Shown here piece after piece: positions 45,080 to 55,526 of a stretch of DNA of 64,000 nt. This DNA comes from Cornus controversa (taxonomy: Eukaryota; Streptophyta; Magnoliopsida; Cornales; Cornaceae): the NCBI GenBank assembly GCA_026545225.1, contig CM048849.1, positions 7,466,041 to 7,530,040 of the forward strand. Reading direction: 5' to 3'. How positions within the stretch are numbered: position 1 is the stretch's first letter; every line of letters starts with the position of its first letter. A program made the translations under genes and the position numbers. Under the pieces are notes generated by a model. It made no database searches. It worked only from the letters and a program-made list of their open reading frames with translations, and was not told the origin of the DNA.

Positions 45080-45597
45080 GATGACAAACAAGAAAAACTC
45101 AAAAGAAACCACTATTGTAATGTCTAACACCAAAGTTACCACAAGTAGTGACAAGAACACTAGGAACCTGTTAAATGCCAGTAGTAACTCTGCAAGTCCA
45201 ATGACGCGTAGCAAGACCAAAGCAATTGCTTCGCTCAAGAAGCAGCAAGATTTGGTGAAAACCAATCATGCTAACCAATGAATGTGAAAACTAAACATGT
45301 TAACACCATTGATCCTCAAGGGACAAAGAATTCTGATGTTATTTCAGAAAGGTCAATGCCACCACATTCACCCCCACTCCGTCTTTGATGCCAACTCTAG
45401 CGTTGGTTCGCTCTCGAAGTCGTTAGTAGATATTTCAAAACAATCAGTCATTTCAAAAAATGTTGGCCCTCAAGGTTTTTCCTATTCGAATGTTGGTGTC
45501 GCTATGATGACTAGAACAACCTCGGTGGAAGACCAACTGGCAGTGATGGCACGCGCAATCAAAAATCTCACAAATACTGTCAAAGTAATGTACAACA
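45080..45597 (+). pseudogene. Gag N-terminal fragment of the third gypsy element
   Basis: First frame MTNKKNSKETTIVMSNTKV...SPMTRSKTKAIASLKKQQ (45080-45280). After a frameshift, MTRTTSVEDQLAVMARAIKN near 45510 is like the conserved gag leader of Tat-type elements. The sequence passes without warning into a SIRE-like LTR at about 45598, so the rest of gag is missing. Confidence 0.6.
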
Positions 45598-46669
45598 GAC
45601 TCTGTCTCAAGATCACACACACTCCACTCTGACAAGAATTCTGATGTGGAATACCTCAGGCTTACAATTGCGACTACCTCGTCCAACTGTTGCAAATTCT
45701 CGACTAATGTCAAAATCCTTTTAGAAGGGTAACTGGAAGAACACGAACACTCAGCAAGTATTCTGTCCCCTTCATAGTACGATCTTCTTCTCTTTTCTCC
45801 CCAACGAATGGTTGTAGAAGACATCAATCTAGTAACTTGATCACGAAGAAATCTTCAATGTAATCTTTGAACAGTTGATCAAGCAAATATAGAGAATATC
45901 CTAAAATCACTCAGTGAATATGTGTGTACTCTTAAAAATATAAATAAAGAATTTGAGAAAAAAATTCTTTGCTTAGAAACATATCTCAGTGCTTTCTCTA
46001 TCTAGAATATGTATCTATTGTATATTGAAAACATATTTTGAGAGAGAAACCATATAAAAATTTTATAGTGATTAGAAACCCTAATTTTCTTAGAAAACAA
46101 GTTAAAATCAAGTAGGAAACAAATTCCACGTTTTTAGAAAGTTCTGGGTTCATCCCAAGTCAAAATAGGACAACTCTGGTCAAATTTTGCAAACCAAAAA
46201 AGTTGGACTGGTCCGAGCTTTCCTTGGACTGATCCATGCCCTGTAGTAGAGACCTTAAGACCCCTTGGACCCGTTCAGGCTCTCCTTGGACCTGTCCAAC
46301 CTTGATATTTTTATAAAATTGCTTTAAAACCCCTCTTTTCAAGGTCGGAACCTCCCGATTTGAACAAAAACATGTTCTCACCACTTTACCTGGACTACGT
46401 GACTGTCATATGTGATCAATGATGTCCTCATGCATTTGGAACCATCTCGAAACTTCAAACAATCGAATCCTTGTGTAGACCCTTGATGACTTTTTCCGAA
46501 AATTTAAGTTTCATCATTTGACGAACCCTAGCATGGTTGGTGTAGAACTTCATGCTCACTCTGAGACTTCAATTACATGATCAATGATAGAAATATAACT
46601 CAAATAATATAACTCAATCATGTTTGGTTTTGACACCAAAAATTACGAATTACAAAAATATACATCACA
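45598..46669 (-). mobile_element. Truncated SIRE-like LTR (uninterrupted copy)
   Basis: Matches 9018-9646 joined to 19861-20266. Shared blocks: CACTCCACTCTGACAAGAA, GGGTAACTGGAAGAACACG, AACACTCAGCAAGTATT, CGGAACCTCCCG-like and TGTTTGGTTTTGACA. It lacks about 280 bp of the LTR on the left. At 46218-46222 it has a single CTTTC within GAGCTTTCCTTGG, the unoccupied counterpart of the Athila-like insertion site. Confidence 0.88.
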
Positions 46670-47817
46670 AACTTTAACCTGAGATTACATCAAGTGGTAT
46701 GTTAAATTGATTGATCATACAGATGGGTCAGCCTAAACTTCTTAATAACTTCATTTTCTTTTTTACTCACCTTAATAAGATTTATAAAATTAAAAAAAAA
46801 CTAACAAACAATCATCAAAAATTAATTACTTTTACCCTTTCTCTTAGGAAAAAAATACACAAGGAAGCTCTTTCCATGGTCTTGCATTCTCCATTAAATG
46901 GAGAAACTAACCTGATAACTTTTCAATCCTACCATCAAAGACGTTGTAGTTTAGTGGAACTTTTTGACTTTCAAAGTTAAAGGTACAAAATTTAAGTCTC
47001 CATAAGAAAATAATGGGTGTGTGAATTTTTTTTTTTTTTATGAAGGTGGTGAACTAAATGAAAGTACTTTCATAATAGACTTCCACGTTGTTTTACTGCT
47101 TAACTCAGACTAAGTTAAGTGATTATCAAAGTGCACTTGATAATTCAATTCGTTGAATTGAAAAACTGATCAATAAACCTCTGGATCCAACAACCGACCG
47201 GACCAGCAATAATAAGAGTGCCCTTGTAAAGACTCTCGGTCATTTATCATTTTTCATAAATTAATTGAATATCAATAATTTAGATACCACTTAATTAAAT
47301 AAGTTGTACTCAAAATAGACAAAGGGTTTAAGTTGCCACTTTATAAAAAAAATAATAATCTCATTATTTATTTTTTTATAAGCTCAGCCAGATTTAAAGG
47401 GTTTAAATTGACATACTGGGTTAGTAAACTACTCTGGACAAGTATAAAATCTCACCATCACAGAGATTTGTGACTAGGAGGGATTGGATATAGATATTAA
47501 CACTTGGGTTGTCCCTAAATTCAAAATAGGAGTTTTTATACTTAATAGTTTGAGTTTTACCATTATAATAAATGTTATTTCTGAAACTACCGGTAGTCTA
47601 CTTTTTAAAAACACATGGGATGTATCTATTATTTTGCTTATTTATGAGAGAAGTCAGTGTAATTTTTTCGAAAAAAAATTTGTTTACACTAATTTTAAAT
47701 TTAATAAAGGCTTTTAGAAGAGGGTGCCAAGATGGATTAATTTTACTAAAATGCCCTCTTTTTATCTAAAATTTTACATTAACCAATAAAATAAAATAAA
47801 AAGACTTTTAAAAGAAG
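46670..47817. other. Intergenic, no gene seen
   Basis: AT-rich. Short ORFs (46711-46980, 47484-47717) lack domains and have biased composition. Confidence 0.5.
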
Positions 47818-47949
47818 GGTAATGCTACTCAGACAGAAATTTTTACGTTCATTGGATGCATGTAGTAAACCCTACCACATATACTCACCACATACATCCA
47901 ATGAATGTAAAAAATTTTCTTTATGAATTTTGCCGAAATAGCATTATCC
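47818..47949. mobile_element. MITE with GGGTAATGCTA ends
   Basis: 132 bp: GGGTAATGCTACTCAGAC...AGCATTATCC. The arms TTCATTGGATGCATGT and ACATACATCCAATGAA are also inverse, so the whole element folds into one hairpin. Confidence 0.8.
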
Positions 47950-48104
47950 TTTGAAGAATATGCGAACGTTATACCTTTTCTATATGTGCAGGAGGCAACT
48001 CCGTCCATATTTGACGCTAGAAACATCAATTAACTGACATTTAAATTTTAGGCAATTCCAAAAAAGAAATATATATATAAGTGGGCAACGAAGAAGAGAT
48101 TGAT

Positions 48105-48420
48105 CGTAGACACGTGTGGTCATCGTGAATCGTACGTGCTCACTAGACCATTTCTATCGACGGACCAGACACTGCCACTTGGACAATTTAAGTACCATTT
48201 AGACCTCCGCATTGTACGGACCGGAACGCAAACAATAAACAAAGGGACCGGACGATGATTGGGTCGGCCGGGCAGCGCGGGCAGCTTTGTAGGGCAGGTG
48301 GGCCGACTGATGACGTCACAGGGGTTCGATTTTACTTTTACATTCCTTTTGGGCCTTGGACCTGTCCCTATCAGGTCCATCAGGGCAGCCCACTGCCTTC
48401 ATAAAAGCCCAGGCAATCCC
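48105..48420 (+). promoter_or_regulatory. Candidate promoter
   Basis: ACACGTGT (G-box core) at about 48111, TGACGTCA (bZIP-type site) at about 48310, and TTCATAAAAGCCC (TATA-like) at about 48399, followed within 40 bp by a long CT-rich tract typical of plant 5' UTRs. Locally GC-richer than the surroundings. No experimental support. Confidence 0.45.
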
Positions 48421-48429
48421 CTCAACTTT

Positions 48430-48619
48430 CTTCATTCTTTCCCCTCTCTCTCTCTCTCCCTGTCTCCCTCTTTCTTTCTTGCTTTCTCTCTCTCTCTCTC
48501 TCTAAAAGGTCTGTGCTATTGTATGGGGGAGAGAGAAAAGCTTTCTAAGCAGATAGCAAGACAGAAACTTCTACAAGGTATGAAATCTTAATATGGCATA
48601 TATTCAAACTTATGTTTTC

Positions 48620-48650
<31 letters not shown>

Positions 48651-49330
48651 TGTCAATTGACACAATGTTCTCTTAGTTTGCCCAATTGAGGACTAGTTCA
48701 ACTTTTTCCCTTAAACAAGTATAACAATCTGCATATATTTATCTACATATATAACTAGCTAGATATATAAAGTTGCTTTTTCTTGAATTCCATCTTGTCG
48801 CTCTCTTTATATTTTTATCTTATGTACATATATAGTATAATCTTTGGCTCAGGAATAACCAATATATATAGATATGTATATATAGATGTAATTAAGGTTG
48901 TTTTTTTCTTGAACTAACATCTTCATTCTCTTTACATTTATCTTATGCACATGGTAATAATTTTTTCTGCAGGTTCTGCACCTTCAAGCCATTGACATAT
49001 ATGGAATATCCATCAAACACCGCCGCTGCCGCCGCCGCCGCCACCACCACCACCACCACCACCGTCACCATAAGAGTGTACAATCCTTCAAAAATTGGAA
49101 ATCATGGGCTAGAAGAAATCGTCGTTGACGAGAGCATCATCGGCGACTTTCAATTTGGCATTCGAAGCTCCACTGAAGTGGTGGCTGGTTCATGTTAATT
49201 GGGTGCTATCCTACCTGAGCTTTTTCTCAACCTCTTTCTTTCATTTTCTTTCTTTCTTTCTTTCTTTTTTATTTTTTTTGACTTGTTGCCTTTTATTTTT
49301 ATTTTTTTTCTTATCTTCTTGACCTTGTAA
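48430..49330 (+). other. Candidate small gene with uORF and intron
   Basis: The CT-rich leader is followed by ATG at 48522 (MGEREKLSKQIARQKLLQ). A donor CTACAAG|GTATGA at 48580 and acceptor TTTTCTGCAG at 48972 define a 393-bp intron. Spliced, the frame becomes a 25-residue peptide ending GSAPSSH, with stop TGA at 48993-48995. Five bases later ATG (49001) opens a 65-residue ORF: MEYPSNT, then alanine and threonine runs (from GCC and ACC repeats), then VTIRVYNPSKIGNHGLEEI... ending VVAGSC at TAA (49196-49198). I do not recognise either peptide. T-rich sequence with CTTTCTTT repeats follows. It could be a small protein gene with an upstream ORF, or a non-coding transcript. Confidence 0.4.
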
Positions 49331-50029
49331 GACCTTTTCTTGACCTTGTAAGACCCCAACTCGTAACTTCTATCCTCGTTCTTTATTTTGTTAAAAATCC
49401 TATATCAGTAATTACTGATTAGGGTTTAGTTATTCTCTGTCCCCGTTTCTGCCCAACTCGTGTTCTCCTTCCTTGTCTATCCCTCCTGAGCTATTCCGAT
49501 TAGATTTAGAAAACATCTCTCTCCATCATATATTTATATGGTGTACGTTTTTAGAATTTGATTGATGTCACTTATGAATTATGTCACGCATAAAGATCGA
49601 AATCCATCAAAGGTCAAGCTACTTAATGTTGCCGAACATCTATTAATACCAGATTACAATATTTTAGTAAGTTGGTTTATGAAAGGTAGACAGTAGGCTA
49701 CCTTAATTCTCAAGTTCATACAAGCATTAATCGGAGATCTCAATTCAATTTGGTCCAACCTTTTATTCATGTAAATTTTATGATCAGGAATAAAATTATT
49801 ATTCTATCAAGTCTTGTTCTTTGAAGTATAGTAGTTGTAATGTTCCTCTGTGTGTGTGTGTGTTTTCTTCTGTTACGACATCAATTTCAAATGGGGTTAT
49901 ATGGGCAGAAATATGCTCTTACATGTTTCAGTTTTCGTTGTTTTATATGGTGTTTTATATGTTGTTGTCTGACTGAGTAAGAGAATAAATACTGTTGCAA
50001 ATCTGTGAGAGTGTTATCCTCGTGACAGC

Positions 50030-50060
<31 letters not shown>

Positions 50061-50217
50061 CTGTATTATTGGAGTCTCTCTCTCTCTCTAGGAAAAGGCT
50101 AATATGTACCCGAAAAGTTGTCCACAGAGAGCTGATTACCCAAGGGTGAGAAGGGCTTTTTTTTCCACGGCTCATAAATGTGATGAGATAGAGGAAATCC
50201 AAGATAGTGAGAGATAC

Positions 50218-50249
<32 letters not shown>

Positions 50250-50832
50250 GCGGGGGTGGAAAACTTGTTTAATTACACTTTTTTTGTACGAGACAATTAC
50301 AAGTATATATGTAACCTCATCAGTTTGGTATTTGAGCATATAATTAAACCATTATCTTGTTTGTATGGAAATTGTCAAATTGATACTTGGACAAACCCAT
50401 CAATCAGTTTTTCAAAATTTTATAACCACCGTAAAAACAAAACATGTTTGTTAGTGTTTATTGTGTTTTGAATAGTATTAAAGCGTTTTAAAATTTTGAA
50501 CCGAAATAAAAAATATTATTTTAGTGTTTTTATTGTATTTCGATTATGATCACAGACAAATTAAAAAAAAACTTAAAACACATTTTTTTTTTGTTACAAA
50601 ACGTATTTTTAAAATTGTTCTGTTTTAGATAAAAATAAAAACGCAAAACACAAACATTTGCCAGACTAGCATGCATTTGTTTTTGATATTTTTTCTTTCT
50701 ATTGTGTATATTTATATATATTTCACATATATTTTTTGCAATTATATATTGAACCTATGTCATCTCGGCCATGGTGGTCACAAATTATCAATTCCCTTAA
50801 AAAAAATTATTTCAATTCCAACCACAAATCAT
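49331..50832. other. Intergenic, no gene seen
   Basis: Contains a TA microsatellite (50029-50056) and GA/CT tracts (50075-50090, 50235-50250). No convincing ORF. Confidence 0.5.
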
Positions 50833-50840
50833 ACATACAA

Positions 50841-51560
50841 TTAGGGGTGGCAATTCGTGTTCCCGTGTCGTGTTCGTGTCGTGTCGATCTATAAGTATGA
50901 TACTAAACAGCTCAACCCTAACCCGACCCATTTAATAATCGTGTCAAAGACGCTCAACACTAACCCAACATATTTATTAAACGTGTTAGTCGTATCGACT
51001 CGTGTAACCCGTTTAATAAACATTGTCACGACTAATTCAATAACTTTTTTAATCCGTTTAACTTATATCATATGAATTTCTCTAACATTATATAAAAAAT
51101 AAAGTACATATCAATACATAAATCCTAAAATCAAACTATATTATAAATTTTGTATCTATATATAAACTCTTTTAAGGTGATTGAACAACTTGGAAGGCAC
51201 CATAATAATCACATCCTTGCGTTTTATGGCTACATCAGTCCTATAAACAAACAAATAGATTACAAACAATTACAATATAAAACCATGTATATATGAATAA
51301 CTTGTGTCCTATATAACTATGTATATATAAGTTTATATAAAACCATAATATATGAATAACTCATGTTGTAATCGTGTTGTAATCGTGTCGTAATCGTGTC
51401 ATGGGTTAGACAGCTTAAACCCAAACCCAAACCAATTTTTGCGTGTCGTGTTCGTGTCGACCCATTTATTAAACATGTCGGCTTACCTCAAACCCAAACC
51501 CGCTTAATTCGTGTCGAGTTCGAGTCGTGTTGTCGTGTCGTGTCCAATTTTGCCACCTCT
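50841..51560. mobile_element. Non-autonomous hAT-like transposon
   Basis: Flanked by the 8-bp duplication ACATACAA (50833-50840 and 51561-51568). The ends TTAGGGGTGGCAATT and AATTTTGCCACCTCT are inverse. Many GTGTCGTG/CGTGTCG repeats lie just inside both ends, as expected for transposase binding sites. No ORF for a transposase. Confidence 0.85.
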
Positions 51561-51756
51561 ACATACAACCTATGTTTATAGTTGTTAATACGTTATTCAT
51601 AGATGGATTTAATGGATTATTATATAGACACCTAATGATATTGTCATCTTTTCATTTTAGGCTACATTTATAAAACACTAATGTTAATTAAGATATATAT
51701 AGAAAAAAGTAATTAATTAATTTTTTTTTTGAAAAGTAAAAAAAAGAAAGTTTAAA

Positions 51757-52498
51757 GAAAAATTCCTTATAAGTCCTATTTTCAGTTGTAAAGACCAATA
51801 AGTTTTTTAAAAAAATTGTTAAGACAATTAAGTCCTACTTTTAACTAATATTTCCAATTAAGTTCATAATTTCACTTACATTAATTTTCTTCCAATAGCG
51901 CGCTTTTTTTTTTTTAATACATAGAAATATCATTAATGCCACTCTTATATAAAATTATTCAAAAAAATATTTATACCATTTTGATAAATTTTAAATATAT
52001 ATATGTGTAACATTGTCTTAAATTTACAAAAAATTACATTTAATTCTTGAAATTGCATATTTGTAAAACAATATAAATAGAAAAAAGTGAAAATTTTTAA
52101 ATAATTCATTAATTGTACATGAATACACCTCATTGAAGAAAAAAAATTTGAAATTTTTTGGCTTGTTTTAATATTTATTTTTATTACAGTTGATTGAATT
52201 TTAATAACTTGTTAAATATTTTTAAAAAATTGCTAATTTTGGTGGCAATTAAAACTGTTTGATTTTTTTTATTATTGTAAATTGATACTAATTATAAAAA
52301 TCAGAGGGATATGTTATATTTAGTATGTTAATTAAAAAAATATTAAAGACATTTATGAGAAAGGGCAATGTTGAAAAATATTATTATTAACTTAGTTAAA
52401 AATATTTATAAAAAGTAAGACTTAATTGTCCTAATAAATTTTTTTAAGACTCATTAGTCCTTATAATTGAAAAGTAGGACTACTAAGAAATTTTTTCT
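51757..52498. mobile_element. Inverted-repeat element with ~100-bp arms
   Basis: Left arm AGAAAAATTCCTTATAAGTC...GACAATTAAGTCCTACTTTT; the right arm is its inverse (AAGTAGGACTACTAAGAAAT at the end). Arms are roughly 75-80% alike by eye. Internal sequence is AT-rich without a transposase. Flanks GTTTAA and GATTTAA hint at a duplication. Confidence 0.75.
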
Positions 52499-52765
52499 AG
52501 ATTTAATTGTTTGTGTCCATCAAACTTCATGGCAATACTGACTGCTAATATGGAAATTTATTGTCACTAATTTTACCTTCTTGTTAACTTCCCACACAAA
52601 AATATTTGATCAGATGAATTCTTCTTATGCTAAATGACATGGCAACACCTGATGCTGACACGTGTCAAGTGCACGAAATGGATGGCACATCCTCGCTTTT
52701 CCATAGGACCAATATAAAAATTGATGAGCAGTTGTGGTGCACCAAGCAAGCATGTGCTTGTGGAA

Positions 52766-52803
<38 letters not shown>

Positions 52804-53415
52804 TCAAGCTTTGAATGGGATTGGAACTTGGTGCCTAACTTACAAGCGAAAATGATGAATCATCATTCAGATTATGAATTTTTATGTCCTTTTGATTAAA
52901 ATTTGCACAACAATTGTTCAAAGATGCTCACACTGCATTGGGAACATATAAGCAAATACATACATATATATATAAAACTCCGAGGCATGGGGATAATTTT
53001 TTTCCCATATGTATGTAGGTCTGCTTTTAGAATTCCCAAAAGTTAAATGATATATATATCATCAATATTATATTTTCCTAATTATTGAATTCACTTTCTT
53101 ATAAAATATATTCTTAAAAACTAATTAATAATCCAATTTCTACAAGTAGGGCCTGCAATTAATCACCACCTTATTTGACTAACCCATGGTATATTATATA
53201 TGGGCATCTTTAATGATTCTATTATCAAAGCTAATTATTTGCTTAGACTAATGCTGCTGTTAGTTATGGCATTGACTCATTGAGTATCAAAGAGATTATA
53301 GAGAGAGAGAGACATGACTTCTAGCGCAAAATGATGATATCCACAAGTTTGCATTGGAAAGCTAAATGACTTTAACATTTGTTTGACTAATTAGTTATTT
53401 ACCCCTCTCTCTCTA

Positions 53416-53450
<35 letters not shown>

Positions 53451-53995
53451 TTCTCTCTCTACTTATGGCTGTTAGAAGGAAGGAACAACACAACACAATA
53501 CAACACAAATTTGAAGTTTGAAGTGAAGCATATATTCACATGTTGTACCTCCTAATACCCTATTTGATGTATTTTGTGTTAGCTAGGGACCTCCCCTCCA
53601 ACAATGGGTCCATCTTTTCAGAATTAGTCCATCTTTGGGTAACATGCAAACATGGCCATTTCATTAGCCTCTTTTGCTTTTACTCAAAATCATTGCTTTC
53701 AAGACCTCTACAAAAGTTGGGCATCTGCCTCTTGTCAATGTCCTCTCAATAATGCCTTGGTAAAATTTTTTTTTACAATGCCTAGTAGACTAGGATGGAA
53801 TTCTAAGGAGTTAAAAGAGTTATATGTCCTAAGGGTGTGTTTGGTTAGCAAATATATCAGCTACTCTTAACTATATATATATATTTCTTTAGAAAATTAT
53901 AAATATGCCAACGTTTAGCAATTTCTGAATAGGTTGGTGTGAAAAGGGTGATGATATATTTGAATGCTAGGAATTCATTAATGCGAGAAAAAAGA
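52499..53995. other. Intergenic with microsatellites
   Basis: TA runs at 52770-52796 and (GT)n(AT)n at about 53418-53450. ORFs at 53540-53870 overlap in two frames and show no domain; I do not call a gene. Confidence 0.5.
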
Positions 53996-54158
53996 CTCTA
54001 ATAGAGCAGTCGAATTGGACAGCCACTCACGTCAACCCGAATACATCATAATCACTCTCATGTTAACCCATTCAAAAAGTCACGTCAACCCGAATACATC
54101 ATCACCCATCTCACATTAGCCCATTCAGAAACTACCCAATTCGTCTGCTCTATTAGGG
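53996..54158. mobile_element. MITE with CTCTAATAGAGCAG ends
   Basis: CTCTAATAGAGCAGTCGAATT at the left is the inverse of the right end AATTCGTCTGCTCTATTAGG. Inside, CACGTCAACCCGAATACATC is repeated twice. Confidence 0.75.
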
Positions 54159-54179
54159 CCGCCCTTTTCTCTTATGCTA

Positions 54180-54712
54180 TGTTTGGTTGGAGGGATGGAT
54201 GGAAGAGAGGAGGAGTGGAAGAAGTTTGTCATGTTTGGTTGGAAGGAAGGAAAGATAAGGTGGAAGCAAAGAGGGATGGCGCATGTTTCCTAACTGACAA
54301 TTTTGTATCCGTACAAAATCGGGCGAAAGAGAGGAAGGAAAGAATGAGAAGCTGACATAAAATTATGAAATACTTATTTTAACCCAAAATTGATTACAAA
54401 ATTTCAATACATAAATTAACACTAATTGATTACCAAATTTCAAAAATAATGTTTCGTTACAGTTTTTTAAAAACACAGTTAAATTTTTCATTAATCTGCA
54501 TCTTTATGAATGACTATCTCAAAAAATACAAGTACGATATGAGAAACGATTAAAAAAAACATATAAAAACAACAACAAAAAGTTGTCACCCCATCAATCA
54601 TTTTTACTATCACTTTCATCCAACCAAACAAAAAGTAAAAAAACACAATCCCTTCCTTAGGAATGCCTCATCCATTCCTGTCCCTTTCCCTTTCATTCCC
54701 CCGATCCAAACC
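54180..54712. mobile_element. Inverted-repeat element with TGTTTGGTTGG ends
   Basis: Starts TGTTTGGTTGGAGGGATGG and ends CATTCCCCCGATCCAAAC. A second TGTTTGGTTGGAAGG (54230) and CATCCAACCAAAC (54617) mirror each other inside. Same family as 25428-26208; both contain a GTACAAAATCGGGCGAAAG or GCCCAAAATAGGGTGAAAG block. Confidence 0.7.
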
Positions 54713-55526
54713 CCCCCATGACATATAACTGGAAGGATTTCATTTCAACTGAAAATCTTGTACGCCCTTCCTTTCTGAAATACCTTGTCCTATAATTACA
54801 TTTCTCAAAATACCAATTTAATCTTATCAATGATAATTAGCATCAAATTTATCCATGCATACTATATTTTCTCCATTAACCAACCAGCCTAGAAATGATC
54901 AAGAAACATAATTAATAAACAAAAACATCAGCACAAGGCATGCTATCACCCAGTGCTGTTTCCCCAAAGCAGAGTGCTAGAACTGTAAGGGAAAGAAAGA
55001 CTAATGAAGACAAATCTAATTGCTATGTATTATTTATTTTACACAATAGTTTCTTCAAAACTATAACCCAACAACGGACAACGGACAATGGACAATGGCA
55101 CCTGTAAAGAAATCAAAAAAGCAACATAAAATTTTAAAAATTTCAACGCATTACAATAATTGTTGTAAATGTCTGAATAAGTACAAATTTGTAATGATTC
55201 TAATAACATATATGCAACTGCTCAGTCAGAAAATAAATCATAACATAGATTAGATTTTCTTCTAAACATATGCCCTATGAATGAATACAAATCAGTGACT
55301 ACTGTAACACATATCAAGTAATTTACACTACACTGATGTAGGCTGTTAGAAAATACACAGCACTTAGTCGGGGTGAGACTTTAGGCCATCAATGTAGAAT
55401 TTGGAAAATACCATGTCCGTTATTTGAATAAAATAAAGTCAGCTCATGTCAGCCTGAAAATGTTTTTCTTTCTTTCTAATGTTTTTACCTCCTGCTTCTT
55501 GCTGCAGAAGAAAAATTAATTCCACC
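54713..55526 (-). other. Downstream region and probable 3' UTR of the invertase gene
   Basis: No ORF. The part nearest 55526 follows the invertase stop codon on the minus strand and probably includes the 3' UTR. The polyadenylation site is not identified. Confidence 0.5.

Noticed and set aside
48522..48591. Unspliced ORF MGEREKLSKQ... ending in GMKS as the coding product
   Set aside because: It runs into a sequence with good donor features; the spliced version is more plausible, although neither is proven.
53540..53870. Two overlapping ORFs starting MLYLLIPYL and MAISLASFAF
   Set aside because: Considered as a first exon with a targeting sequence, but there is no donor-acceptor structure, homology or conserved motif.
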